NCBI GenBank assembly: GCA_003427395.1
Contig: BFEA01000356.1
Span: 1,196,657-1,242,062, forward strand
Length of the DNA: 45,406 bases
Reading direction: 5' to 3'
Source: Chara braunii
Taxonomy: Eukaryota > Streptophyta > Charophyceae > Charales > Characeae
Below are positions 9,601 through 20,523 of the stretch, piece by piece; positions within the stretch are counted from its first letter, which is position 1; each line of letters opens with the position of its first letter. The notes beneath the pieces are model-generated. The model had not been told where the DNA came from, did not search any database, and saw only the letters and a program-made list of their open reading frames with translations. The position numbers were made by a program, and so were the translations under genes.

Positions 9601-11250
9601 GTTGAGCTAAGTCTTTGCATTTTTCTCTCATAATCTCTCTCTCCTACTCATTTCTCCAATTGGTTGAAAATCGCAACTCATATCTTGATGATGAGTAGTG
9701 TTTGAGTGTTGATTCATGCTTGTTTTGTCCATTCTAGACTCTCCTTGTGAATCGCAATCCTTCCCTTTGTGTTGTTGAGCTAAATCTTTGTCTTTTTCTC
9801 TCCTTATCTCTCTCTCCTACTCATTTCTCCACCTGGTTGCAAATCGCAACTCATATCTTAAGATGTGTAGTGTTTGAGGGTTGATTCATGCTTGTTTTGT
9901 CCATTCTAGCCTCTCCTTGTGAATCGCAATCCTTCCCCTTGTGTTGTTGAGCTAAATGTTTGTCTTCTTCTCTTCTACTCTCTCTCTCCTACTCATTTCT
10001 CCACTGGGTTGCACATCGCAACTTATATCTTGATGATATGTAGTATTTGAGTATTGATTCATGCTTGTTTTGTCCATTTTAGCCTCTCCTTGTGAATCGC
10101 AATCCTTCTCCTTGTGTTGTTGAGCTAAATCTTTGTCTTTTTCTCTTCTAATATTTTTTTCCTACTCATTTCTCTACTTGGTTGCAAATCGCAACTCATA
10201 TCTTGATGATGTGTAATGTTTGAGTATTGATTCATGCTTGTTTTTTCCATTCTAGCCTCTCCTTGTGAATCGCAATCCTTGCCCTTGTGTTGTTGAGCTA
10301 AATCTTTGTCTTTTTCCTTCATAATCTCTCTCCTTACTCATTTCTCCACTTAGTTGCAAATCGCAACTCATATCTTGATGATGTGTAGTGTTTGAGTGTG
10401 GATTCATGCTTGTTTTGTCCATTCTAGCCTCTCCTTTTGAATCGCAATCCTTGCCCTTGTGTTCTTGAGCTAAATCTTTGTCTTTTTCCTTCATAATCTC
10501 CCTCTCATACTCATTTCTCCACTTACTTGCAAATCGCAACTCATATCTTGATGATGTGTAGTGTTTGAGTGTTGATTCATGCTTGTTTTGTCTATTCTAG
10601 CCTCTCCTTGTGAATCGTAATCCTTCCCCTTGTGTTGTTGAGCTAAATTTTTGTCTTTTTCTCTCCTGATCTCTCTCTCCTAATCATTTCTCCACTTCGT
10701 TGCAAATCGCAGCTTATATCTTCATGATATGTAAAGTTTTAGAGTATTGATTCATGCTTGTTTTGTCCAGTTTAGCCTCTCCTTGTGAATCGCAATCCTT
10801 CCCCTTGTGTTGTTGAGCTAAATCTTTGTCTTTTTCTCTCCTAATTTTTCTCTCCTACTCATTTTTCCACTTCGTTGCAAAGCGAAACTCATATCTTGAT
10901 GATGTTTAGTGTTTAAGTGTTGATTCATGCTTGTTTTGTTCATTCTAGCCTCTCCTTGTGAATCGCAATCCTTCCCCTTGTGTTGTTGAGCTAAGTCTGT
11001 CTTTTTCTCTCCTGATCTCTCTCTCCTACTCATTTTTCCACTTGGTTGCAAATTGCAACTCATATCTTGATGATGTTTGATGTTTGAGTGTTGATTCATG
11101 CTTGTTTTGTCCATTCTGGCCTCTCCTTGTGAATCACAATCCTTCCCCTTGTGTTGTTGAGCTAAGTCTTTGTCTTTTTCTCTCCTAATCTCTCTCTCCT
11201 ACTCATTTGTCCACTTGGTTGCAAATCGCAACTTATATCGTGATGGTGTG
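9598..11250. repeat. 173-bp satellite array, about 9.6 units (left LTR)
   Basis: The landmark GTTGTTGAGCTAA recurs at 9598, 9771, 9943, 10116, 10289, 10461, 10633, 10809, 10982 and 11153, with spacing 171-176 bp. A unit contains TTGCAAATCGCAACTCATAT, TTGATGATGTGTAGTGTTTG, ATTCATGCTTGTTTTGTCCA and CCTCTCCTTGTGAATCGCAA. The array breaks at about 11250. Confidence 0.97.
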
Positions 11251-11373
11251 TATCTCCCGCGTTTCGTCATCCCCGCCACTCGTCCACCGCAAGTACTCTT
11301 CATGACCGGATGTCCAAAGGACAACACAAACACACTTCCCCTCCCTTTCCTTCTCTTCCGCCTCCATACCCTA

Positions 11374-12172
11374 CACCCATCCACTATAGCCAACCACCTC
11401 AACCCTTCTTCTTCCTCCATCACCTACACCCATCCACCATAGCTTACCACCCCAACCCTTCTTCCACCTCCATCACCTACACCCATCCACCATAGCCGAC
11501 CACCTCAACCCTTCTTCTTCCTCCATCGCCTACACCCGTCCGCCATAGCCATCCACCTCAACCCTTCTTCTTCCTCCATCACCTACACCCATCCACCATA
11601 CCCGACCACCTCGACCCTTCTCCCACCTCCATCACCTACACCCATCCACTATAGCCAACCACCCCAACCCTTCTTCCACCTCCATCACCTACACCCATCG
11701 ACCATAGCCAACCGCCTCAACCCTTCTTCTTCCTCGATCGCCTACACCCATCCACCATAGCCGACCACCCGAACCCTTCTTCCACCTCTATCACCTACAC
11801 CCATCCACCATAGCCGACCACCTCAACCCTTCTTCCTCCTTCATCACCTACACCCATCCACCATAACCGGTCACCTCAACCCTTCATCTTCCTCCATCAC
11901 TTATACTCATCCACCATAGCCAACCACGACAACCGTTCTTCTTCCTCCATCACCTACACTCATCCACCATAGCCAACCACCTCAACCCCTCTTCCACCTC
12001 CATCACCTACGCCCATCCACCATAGTCGGCCACCTCAACCACCCTCCTTCCTCCATCACCCACACCCATCCGCCATAGCCGGCTGCCACAACCCCTCTTC
12101 CACCTCCATCACCTACACCCATCCAACATAGTCGACCACCTCAACCCTTCTTCCCTTATCGCCTCCCTCATC
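11374..12172. repeat. 53-bp minisatellite, about 15 units (left LTR)
   Basis: Units of the type CATCACCTACACCCATCCAC, CATAGCCGACCACCTCAACC, CTTCTTCCTC repeat at 53 bp (CACCTACA at 11421, 11474, 11527, 11580 and 11633). The same minisatellite reappears at 44889-45406, after the nested element. Confidence 0.95.
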
Positions 12173-12330
12173 CGCTCGAGAGTCATAGGGGCCGCAAGGG
12201 GGCACACGGAGTCTCGGGTAGGGCCGGTTAAGATGGGTCACGGGTCAAAGGCGATGAGGATGTGGGACCTCTCGTGTCCTCTCTCCCGCTTCCTCTCTTC
12301 CTCCCTTCCTCTCTCTCTCCTTTCTCTCTT

Positions 12331-12386
<56 letters not shown>

Positions 12387-13623
12387 TCCCCTCTCTGCTC
12401 GCACTGTCTCTCTCTCTCTCTGTATTGTTTCTCTCTCTCACTGCATTGTTTGTCTCTCTCTGCCCCCCCCCCCCTCTCTCTCCTTCCCCTCGCTCCTTTC
12501 CCCAAGACCTTTGACTCTTAAGCTCTCCCCTCTCCCCTTTCCCTCCATGGTACGTGACTAACCTCAACCTTCACCAGTTACATTGCCAGGGAACGAACGG
12601 TAAAAAACTTGGTCCTCACTTGGTGGAAAGTGAGGGCAAGGGGGGGGAACAGCCGGTCCCTTGGGCCACCAAGAAGGAAAGGCACTGGATTGTTGTGAGC
12701 ATCAGAAAAAGCGAAAATGAGTGCTGTTTTTGTAACAAGGTTGGTTTGACTCAACCATCCTCCCCGACGGCATGACTAAGGTAAAGGCATGGCTTGCTTG
12801 AATGAAGGGGAAGATAACCACAGGATTATCAATGAAACTTTGGCTTGTGGGAAGGGCGATGTGTTTACCCCAACGGGGACTGTATTTGGTTCATGCTTTG
12901 TGTGGTGTTGTGCAGGTGAGTAGCTTGAGATGACTTGATCTGGACTGGATCCGCGGACGAGGGCTAGGATGGGAAACTGGGCAAGGGAATGACTTGGACC
13001 TCGCGTAAACTATGGATGCAGAACGGTTTTGGATGGTCGGATGCTTGGATGTGTGGTGGACGCCTAGTTGTGGCTTGTGTGAGGATTGAATGCGATGACT
13101 TTCTTGAATGCAATGCAAGCCCGAAAGGACTAAGGGCGGTCTTGGATAGAAGGACACAATGTTAGTGGCTCAAGCAAAAAAAAATCTAGCGGCTAGGGGT
13201 CCGGGCGATGCCACCCCACTCCAAGGGTGCCGTAGGGGCTGCCTTGAGCCACTAGACTTAGTGAAAAGGTGTGTGGCCCAATGGATGACGCTTGACCTAC
13301 ACACGAAAGAAGACAAAATCTCAATAAATTCCCTGGATTGCCTGCGTATTGGAAGAAGCAGTTGCTTGATGACACTTAATTGAATCGAGAAAACGCCACG
13401 AGTGACCAAAGAGCTACCATCTTGACGTGAGAGCGGAGCTACATCCCCCAATGTAAAGCCCTCTCACAATAGGCCCATCCCCATCCATCTCATAGCACTA
13501 GGTAGGGGTGCCCCTGGGACGAACGACCCGCGCCCTGAGTGTGAGCGTGGGTGGGTCAAGCCAAATGGGACCCGCAACGGGGTCGACTCAGACTCGAAAG
13601 TCCTTTAGGGTACGGCCCCGACA
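12173..13623. other. Distal part of the left LTR: CT microsatellite and unique DNA, no gene recognised
   Basis: 12290-12420 is (CT)n-rich with a C10 run near 12462. From 12500 to 13623 I see no coding signal. The segment ends at the proposed LTR terminus GGCCCCGACA. Its counterpart in the right LTR lies beyond the window. Confidence 0.6.
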
Positions 13624-13628
13624 GGAAA

Positions 13629-13649
13629 TGGTGGAGGTGTCGGGCATGG
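13629..13649 (+). promoter_or_regulatory. Putative primer binding site, tRNA-Ala-like
   Basis: TGGTGGAGGTGTCGGGCATG starts 5 nt after the proposed LTR end. A primer site should begin TGG, the complement of the tRNA CCA end. The first 11 bases are complementary to the 3' end ...CACCTCCACCA typical of some eukaryotic tRNA-Ala, and agreement is partial after that. This assignment is from general knowledge of tRNA ends and was not searched. Confidence 0.4.
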
Positions 13650-15365
13650 GTTAAACTGACCCTGACGATCTCAAAGGGGGCGCCCGACGCATAACCATAT
13701 ACATAAGTGAAGATAAGGAATATGGACTTGTGTATGCTCTATCCCTTTCAGTGAAGCAGATTTGAGGGCGACTAGGCGCATGGCAAGGTCAGGCCTGGAG
13801 GAATAACATGCATGCTTGCACACTTGATCAGCCATCTCCTTTGGAGGTGACTCTAGTCCTCCTTCTCTCGGGCTGATGTTCGTCAGACCGGGGAAGCCTT
13901 GGGCAAGCCGCGAGTCGACCCCTCCTCTTCGTGTGAAAGAGGGGCTCCGGTTACTTGGCAGGCGGTTGGGATTCCGGGCTGGTCCGGGTTCCAATGAAAA
14001 TCCCGCGGCGGAGCGATCCGACCGACACGGGTGCTTTCTCCTCTTCTCTGGAGCCCAGCGGGCTACATGCACCGCACTTAAATGTTTGAAGGAACCTCAT
14101 ATGAACACAAAAGGTAATCGAGAAGGAACGATCCTGCCCTATGAACGGACACATGAAGTGAAGATAAGAGGAATGAAGAGAGTTGCTAGACTCCAAGGGA
14201 AAACTAGCTCACCTTTCAAGATGTTCACGAAAAGGAACCAGGCACTATGTATGGAAGTAAGGGGCGAGTGACACGCTTTGTCCTGAGAGAAAATTTGTGA
14301 GTTTTGGGTAGGAAGTGCTGGGTGCACCACGGGAAAGGCACTTGTTTTATGTGTGTTCCACTTGGGACTTGTGAATGCATGACGGGGATTCGAGTGTCCT
14401 GCCATTTGGAAGGAAAGGAGGGGTTTGCACCGGCCGGTGCGGGTTGCCAAACGTCGCTCCCTTTTGTAGACTTCTGTGGGTTCGTGTGTGGAGGTCAGGC
14501 CACCAAGCTGTCGGACGGGAGTTTGTCACGTCGGTTGATTAATAGCATTCTCGTTCGAGTAGTGATGAGCTTTGGCTCGATGATCTGCCGGACGAGGTGT
14601 GAAATCTCCTCAGGTGGGGCTTAGCCTGTTGGCTAGCGGAGGGAGTACCACTACGTGCGGGCACAGACGGAGCCTCGGGGACGATTTGTAACTTCTCGTA
14701 GCTTGGTTTGGGATAGGCTGTTCCTTATTGGACCAATGGAAGTGAGTGCCTGGACGGCTGGCTCCAATGGCCCTACCGAGATGTGCGGGGTGACTCCCGA
14801 GATTAACGGTGGGTACACAAGCGGCAAGTTGGGATGGGGTATTCTGGGCAAGAAGGTGAGGGCGGCCCCCCACCGGAGTCTGGGTGCCGCGCTCGTGACG
14901 GTTGAGCTGTGCTTGAGGTATGGAATAAAACTTTGCCCATGGTAACTGTGGAGAGACCATTTCTGGGGAGAAGGTTGGTGAGGAAATGACCGACCTGTAT
15001 GCGACGTTTGCTTGAATTTTGCTTTTTGTGTCTCCCTCTGTAAAGTTGCTTGATGAATGTTGGATGGGGAGTGAGCTTCTGAGTCTATTCTCACCTCCAA
15101 TTCTAAGTCCACACGAGTGAGAGAACATGATGATAAAGGCTGGATAGGAGTCAAAAGGAAATGGAACAAGGAAAAGGGAATGTCGGCTGAGGGTGACCGA
15201 TCGAGGGTATGATGGGGTAACGACATCTGGGACATAGGTAGGAAATGTTGAGGAGACCCAGGGGAGGGGTCTGAAAATAATTCTCATCTAGGCGGGAGAC
15301 AATCTGACCATGAGGGGCCGTGTGGTGCTCTCATGTGGAAACAGGATAGGCGCCGGAAAAACAAG
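13650..15365. other. Leader of the giant element, no gene recognised
   Basis: About 1.7 kb of purine-rich plus strand lies between the primer site and the first accessory gene copy. Two overlapping minus-strand frames (15287-14610 and 15235-14651) are long but lack recognisable domains. They are probably due to the base skew. Confidence 0.5.
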
Positions 15366-16169
15366 ATGGCGCGATGGTTGTCGCCCCTTATCTACTCTAG
15401 CGGTCCGAAAATGCCCATAGATATAAGGGAAGGGGTATCTGTCGTCCTCCCGGAGGAAGGAACGTGGACGGACCTAGAGCCAGCTTATGAAACCGTGATC
15501 CTGGACGAGAAGGACGCGTTCCTCTAGATAGAGACAATCTGGACTAAGGTCAGCCTGACAAGACTTTCACCCTGCCTGATGGACCTAGAATTTCGGGGAA
15601 CGGTGGAAGCTCGAGGATGGGTCTACGTATCTCAGGAAATGGAAAATGCAATGGTAGTGGGATTAGTATTGGGGACGGCACCAGATCAGTTGTTTAAGCA
15701 AGCGGAACGGGAAGTGCTATGGGCGGCATGTAAGCGGGCGGAAATGGAGATGGAAAAGATGGAGGTGTGAGTAGAACTCGAAGACCGGAAAAATATGAGA
15801 CGCCCCGTTAGGACAATGAGATCCGTGCTACCCCCGTTTCTGGTGGATGTAGTCTTTGGGACCAGGGATAGATTGGAACGGATATGCCGGTCGATGACGC
15901 GCCTGAGGCTATACCAATGTGCTAGACAGAACTTATTTAGACTGTCGGTGGAAGCGGGGCCGTTTGAAGGAAACTGGGCGGAAGAATTAGCTTAGGTATT
16001 AAACCTCCTCGGCACAGACGAAATCTTTGTTCCTAGTCCGGTGCATTGGCATATAGTTTACCAGAATGTGGCGGCAGGGGAAACCTTCTTGGAGGGGGTG
16101 AAGGACCTGTTCTCAGACGAAGAAGGGGATTTCAGTGATGATGAGGAAGGAGATGAGATAGAGGACTGA
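15366..16169 (+). pseudogene. Accessory gene family, copy A (three in-frame stops)
   Basis: One frame of 268 codons from an ATG starting MARWLSP to a TGA at 16167 is interrupted only by TAG 15525, TGA 15768 and TAG 15993. There is no frameshift. Against the other three copies it shows the same order of features. These are an N-terminal MAR start, a Glu/Trp-rich first third with a (V/I)E(T/C)xW core, a conserved LPPFLVDVVFG segment at about residue 157, a GPFEG segment at about residue 198, and an acidic C-terminal tail with DLFSDEEG. The stop at 15525 sits exactly where copy B has Trp (FL*IETIW against YLWIECVW). The stop at 15993 aligns with a Trp of copy B (RAWEVL). I do not recognise the family. 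It lies between the primer site and gag, so it is probably an element-encoded accessory protein. Confidence 0.65.
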
Positions 16170-16234
16170 GACTTCTGAAAGGGGGAAGGAGCTTACCCAG
16201 GAATGGGATGTCAATTATGTGCAGGTAGGAAGCA

Positions 16235-16990
16235 ATGGCCCGGGAGCGCGAGTTGTGGGACTGCACACCCAAGGGATGGGAACCAAGACGGGCTGGAAGG
16301 GGAGTAGAAATGTCCATACCAGCGGATCATGAGTGGAGAGGAACCACGTGTGACTGGGTAGGATTTGAACTTGTGACCGACCTATCGTACCTATGGATAG
16401 AGTGTGTTTGGAACCCGCTAAGGGAAGAGGAAGCATGGGAGGAGATAGCGGAAGGAAGGATGGAATCGGTGGGGATGGTCGTCTTGTCTGAACAAGGCTG
16501 GCACCTGTTTTGCACAACGCTCGCAGCAAGGCAGAACCCGATGTGGCTTCTAAGGGATGCTGAGGCAAGGGCTTGATGGGCGAGCGAGAGGTTTGCGAAC
16601 AAAGGCTGGGATGTGGTCAGTAGTAGAGTCGTGATGGGAGGATGGAAGGAATTTAGGCCCCCCTGCCAACGAATTAAGACCTGGGTACCCGAGTTCGTAG
16701 CAGAGTGGTTTGGGGGTTTTGACCATGTCGAGGAAGTAGCCAGCACTATGGGGCGGGTGCACGTGAATTTCGCTTGACTAACGGAAGAGTTCTATAAAAC
16801 ATCTCTGAAATATGGACCGTTCCATGGCGATAGAGCCTGGGAGGTCCTCATCATTTTGGACATCGAAAGGAATGAAAGGATGAAAGTGGCCCCGAAAACC
16901 AGGGAGGCTATAATTCGCCGCGAGGTAGCCGCCACACCCTGCTATGTAGATGATGTGTTTAAGTTGTTCGAGGTACTGTGGTTCGACTGA
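16235..16990 (+). pseudogene. Accessory gene family, copy B (two in-frame stops)
   Basis: The frame opens at ATG (MARERELWDC) and ends at TGA 16988, a length (252 codons) close to copies A and C. TGA at 16574 and 16775 interrupt it, without frameshift. Shared landmarks are DWVGFEL, YLWIECVWNP, a Trp-containing segment after a long helix-like part, TWVPEFVAEWFGGFD (matching the LPPFLVDVVFG segment of copy A), LKYGPFHGDRAWEVL, and the C-terminal REVAATPCYVDDVFKLFE. The YVDD-like block near the C-terminus recurs in copy C (TYVDDLYRLYE). It should not be taken for a polymerase motif, since no other RT motif surrounds it. Function unknown. Confidence 0.65.
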
Positions 16991-17313
16991 GAGTGGGAAA
17001 GAGTGTCGGGACTAGGCAAGCATGGAAAAACTGCTAAAATGAGGGAATGGGATGTCTGGCTATTGTAGGAAGTAACTTGCCGGGAGCAATACCTCTCATC
17101 CGTCTCCGCTTTCCGTAGGCGGCCGGGGGTGCGTGGGTCGTCGCGACATCCGGGCGCGTCTCATCGCCATTGTTGATTAGCGGTACCCTGCACAGTTTAA
17201 AAAACAAGCGAGTGTACTTATTTCATTTATCTTTCACTCTCACCTGAGCAATTCCCCGGTCCTTAGCTCGGTGCCTCTTTTCCTCCCTATCCCTTTCCCT
17301 TTCCTTGACTCTT

Positions 17314-18080
17314 TTACCAGCCTGTTCCTACTTCCCTCGGCTCATACAACCGATATAGGTCATCTACGTACGTCATCCCTTGACTTATTTCCCGCCGGAC
17401 GACGCCCCACAGAACTTCATTACTTACCACCGGAACCCTTGGTCTAGTGGTAAACACCGCGAGCAGAATTCGCAACACCTCATACCTCTGCTCCCGCTAA
17501 ACGGCCCCATCTCTAGAAAGGCCCGGTAGTATTCTCGGTGGACCAATGCGTCTCCATTGGCGAGGTCGGCTACCGCGCGGCTGACAAGTTCCACTCTGCC
17601 TAACCTCTCCAGCAGGAAAGATGGCAGTCTCACCCTGATATTCTCACTGGGCAATTCAAAGCTCCTGACCATGGCTACCCTAATGTCCGCCATTACATCA
17701 TCCACTCTCGGGTCCGCGAATTCGAATCCCGCTTGCCACACCAACTGCCACGCCCCTTCAAACATGCTCAATGGATCCTCCCCTAACGCCAACATGACTC
17801 CAAACTCTCGCCATCCACCCTCAGACACATACAATCGCCCTTCCGCGCGTACGTGCCCCCATGGGTCCGGGTTCCATTCCCCATTTTCGCGCGTGCGCCA
17901 CTCAACCCTTGTTACCAGGTAAACTGTATTCTCCATAAGTTCCATCCCGACCCAATCCGCCATCAGGCGCCAACCTCCACTCTCCGCCGGCAAGCTAACC
18001 TCTATCCCACCTGGTACTTCCCTAGGTGGCTCAATGCTTAGGGGGCGATCTTCAAGAGATGTCCTTCTCCGTGCCATCAC
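17314..18080 (-). pseudogene. Accessory gene family, copy C, inverted, one frameshift
   Basis: On the minus strand the frame opens at 18080 (MMARRRTSLE; the second Met matches the MAR start of A and B) and stays open for 218 codons to 17424. A one-base shift near 17481-17485 moves the homologous C-terminus to another frame. That frame continues EVLRILLAVF... and ...RREISQGMTYVDDLYRLYE, and stops at 17314. Landmarks are DWVGMEL, VEWRTRENGEWNPDPWG, LYVSEGGWREFGVMLALGED, RVRLPSFLLERLG and LEMGPFSG. It is the only copy without an in-frame nonsense codon. Its orientation is opposite to the element's own genes. Either an inversion or an insertion placed it head-to-head with copy D. Function unknown. 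Confidence 0.65.
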
Positions 18081-18087
18081 GTGCTCG

Positions 18088-18798
18088 CCTTTGGTTTTCT
18101 ACCCCACGGTCCTCGCCCGGAGGATCGATACCGAATGGAGAGCCGTGACCCTGGGAAGGGACCACTCGTTCATGATGGTGGAATGTTTATGGGATGGTAT
18201 GAGGATTAATAGGGGACCGGGGGATGATCTGTACACTGACCTCAGGGTGACTGAAACTGTATACCTACCAGAGCTCGAGTGACACATGCTAGGAACGGAA
18301 TTGGCATTAGGGCACGGGCTATTACCAATCTTCCAAAGAGCCACTAGGGTATTAAACCGAGTAGGCCAGGAAGTGCGAGGGAGAAGGAATGTGGGGCTGA
18401 GGACCCGGGTGGAGGTAGGAGGTTGGCGAGAGTTTAAGGCCCAAATGACAGGGCTGAGGAGCCGAGTCCCCCGCTTCATGGTAGACCTCGTTTTCGGCAG
18501 CCTCAAAAGGGCAAGGGACCTAGTGGATTCAGCCTTGGTCTGGATCCACTACTTCCGGCCACAGACAACGGGAATGTTTTATGATGTATCGGTTAAGCAT
18601 GGGCCGTTTTGGGGGAACCAGGCCTAGGAACTACTCGAGCTCATCGAAATCTTGATATTTGGATTGCCCCGCTTGTCGTTTGAGGAATATGAACCGATAA
18701 TCATCAGGGAAAAAGAAATGGGAGAAAACTACCTTGCCGGGGTGGCTGACCTGTTTGAGGAATCAGACGAACAAGGCAGGCCTGAGGGACCAGCGTGA
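18088..18798 (+). pseudogene. Accessory gene family, copy D (5'-truncated, two in-frame stops)
   Basis: This frame lacks the MAR start. Family homology begins near DTEWRAVTLG, just after the divergent start of copy C. It then shows SFMMVECLWDG, a VYLPELE-stop-HMLG segment (TGA 18280 where B and C have Trp), RVPRFMVDLVFGSL, VKHGPFWGNQA-stop-ELLEL (TAG 18625 where B has Trp), and an acidic tail YLAGVADLFEESDE before TGA 18796. Both nonsense codons are in frame and no frameshift is needed. The truncation coincides with the C/D head-to-head junction, so an inversion breakpoint near 18081-18130 is likely. Function unknown. Confidence 0.6.
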
Positions 18799-19249
18799 GG
18801 AAAGGCGCCAGGGAAAGGCGGGAAAAATAGAGGATGGATATTAAGATAGGAAGGTAGCCATTAGCAGAAGGGGGCAGTGGTCGGAGTTCCGTCATACCTG
18901 AGGATGTGGCAGAACGGAACTAGGAAGGCCACCTGCACTAAGAACGCTGGGGCAACCGGATGTCAAATAGCCGAAAGGACTATCCTCAATAGGAAAGTCA
19001 CTGGGCTCAGACACCGCCCTAAGAACTGGGGTACGACAGTGACAAAGTGTCAAACCTTGGCAGCAAGCCCCTCGGCGGAAGAAAATTTGAATGACGTCCC
19101 GTGAAAGAAAAGACAGAAAAGTCCTTCCGACTAATGTAAGACGGAAAAAGCATAGGAACAAGCGAACTTTAGGGCCGAGACTGGGGAAGCTATGAACAAC
19201 CGGCCACTTTCGCAAAAAAAAAAATTCCATGTGCAGGCTAGGTAAAGAG
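18799..19249. other. Spacer between accessory copies and gag
   Basis: Purine-rich DNA with no recognisable domain. Short frames on both strands are not supported. It ends just before the gag start, after an A10 run at about 19215. Confidence 0.5.
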
Positions 19250-20523
19250 ATGGCGTCCCAAGAGCAGAACGATGGCCAACAGAGCAGAGGGAGTCAGGGT
19301 ACGGATAGGGACAAGGAATGGAACGAGGGGTCAGATCGAGAATCAGCTAAGCCAGAGGGGACCAGAGAAGATGGGAAGGGCTTCTCCACAGGGGAAAGCT
19401 CAGGGAAAGCTGGGGGTAGCAAAAGGGGACTGCAGGAAAATAGAGAAGAAAGGGAGAACGAAAGGCCAAGCCCTCGGAACTCCGAAGGAACGACGCCCAA
19501 AAAAACGAAAGTCTCAGACACACGTCGTAAGCTGGCAGAAATTGAAAGGCGGACTGCTGAGTATAAGGCAAGACTTATTAAGCAAATGATGGCTGGGAAT
19601 GAGGGGGATCCCTAGGGGGAAGGGTCACGAGAAGGACGTAGGACCAGTCAGGGTGAAGCCTGGTACGAAGCAAAAGATAATAGCCATAGGGGAACACCCA
19701 ACAAGAAGGGACAGGAAAAGGGGGACTCCCCGGCCATAGAGGCAGAATATGAGAAAGTACCTGAAGGCGAAAAAAATGGCGACAGAGGCTGAATTGGCGG
19801 CAGACTGCCGGCAGTCCAAAGGAAAAACTATGCTACTTGCAATGACTTTTTGAAAGCGTTCACTCTAGTGGCACTGCGAATCCCCGGGGTAACGGATCGT
19901 ATAATGAGCAAGTACTTCCTTAGGCAGTTCTCTGAGTTCGACAAGGATAAGATTCTGTCGGCTTACCAGCAAACCAGTAAGTTTGAATACACAAGGGATG
20001 TGGATTTCAGTACGGTAACAGATCTTGCAGAGAAGACAGTGGTAACGAAAACCTTGGCCCTGCTTAAGGAAGGGGAGGTTATAGACCTGACCGGGAAGAC
20101 GGGGGATAAGGTCAAGAAGGGAATAGAGAGCCTGCATGGAAGGGTGTACGGGGTTGACAACAAGACGGACAAAATGGAAAATGCATTATTAGTAATGCAG
20201 GCATAGGTGTCCCGACTCGCCCTCCTGCCCCAAGAGGCCGTAGCTCCGGCAGCCATAGCTAATCGGGGATTTGGCAGGAGGGATCCGGCCAACGAACGAT
20301 GCAAGTACTGCACAATGATCGGACATTTCGTGAAGGCTTGCCCAAGACTCAATCACGATATTGAGCGACAAAGGTGCAGTAGGTCCCTCAAAGGCGAGAT
20401 TCTCGGACCCCAGGGGGAGCGTGTAAATTGGAACTCACTAGGAGGGATGCGGCGAGCCGTCATCCTCCTGAATAACCTAGAGATAGCTGCCGTAGAAGCA
20501 GAGCCGATACCCGAGATTGTCTA
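19250..20523 (+). pseudogene. gag: gag of the giant element, CCHC zinc knuckle, in-frame stops
   Basis: A single frame from ATG 19250 (MASQEQNDGQQ) encodes a hydrophilic Gly/Glu/Ser/Lys-rich N-terminus and a predicted coiled coil (RRKLAEIERRTAEYKARLIK, about 19523-19582). A helical capsid-like part follows (NDFLKAFTLVALRIPG... KYFLRQFSEF), and then a CCHC knuckle CKYCTMIGHFVKAC at 20300-20341 (C-X2-C-X4-H-X4-C), which binds RNA in Gag proteins. Stops TAG 19613, TGA 19790, TAG 20204 and TAG 20521 interrupt it without frameshift, and the frame continues into the protease. A single Gag-Pol polyprotein is therefore likely for the active ancestor. The capsid region is diverged, and its assignment rests on position and the knuckle. 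Confidence 0.75.

Larger units (their letters stand above)
5182..13623 (+). mobile_element. Left (5') LTR of a giant Ty3/gypsy-type retrotransposon, about 8.4 kb
   Basis: The sequence from 5182 (TGTCAAGACCGGTGAGTCCC) is collinear with that from 30265 (TGTCGGGACCGGTGAGTCCC) for more than 6 kb, in direct orientation, at roughly 5-8% difference by eye. In the right copy the homology starts exactly after a polypurine tract, as expected for an LTR start. The proposed 3' end is GGCCCCGACA at 13614-13623, which matches the inverse of the LTR start TGTCGGGACC at 9 of 10 bases. A TGG-starting putative primer site begins 5 nt later. Inside, in order, are a 51-bp array, a hairpin cluster, a TATA box, a TTC tract, a 173-bp satellite, a 53-bp minisatellite and a CT microsatellite. 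The start is well supported. The exact 3' end is less certain because the matching end of the right LTR lies outside the window. Confidence 0.75.

Noticed and set aside
9598-11250. CRISPR-like array
   Set aside because: Units are continuous 173-bp tandem repeats without short constant repeats and unique spacers, and the context is eukaryotic.
14610-15287. Minus-strand frame of 225 codons
   Set aside because: A second long frame overlaps it almost fully, composition is Pro/Ser-rich without domains, and the plus strand is purine-rich, which depletes stops on the other strand.
16930-16980. YVDD in accessory copy B (and C) as a polymerase active site
   Set aside because: No other RT or polymerase motif is nearby, and the true RT with YTDD lies at 22798-22809.
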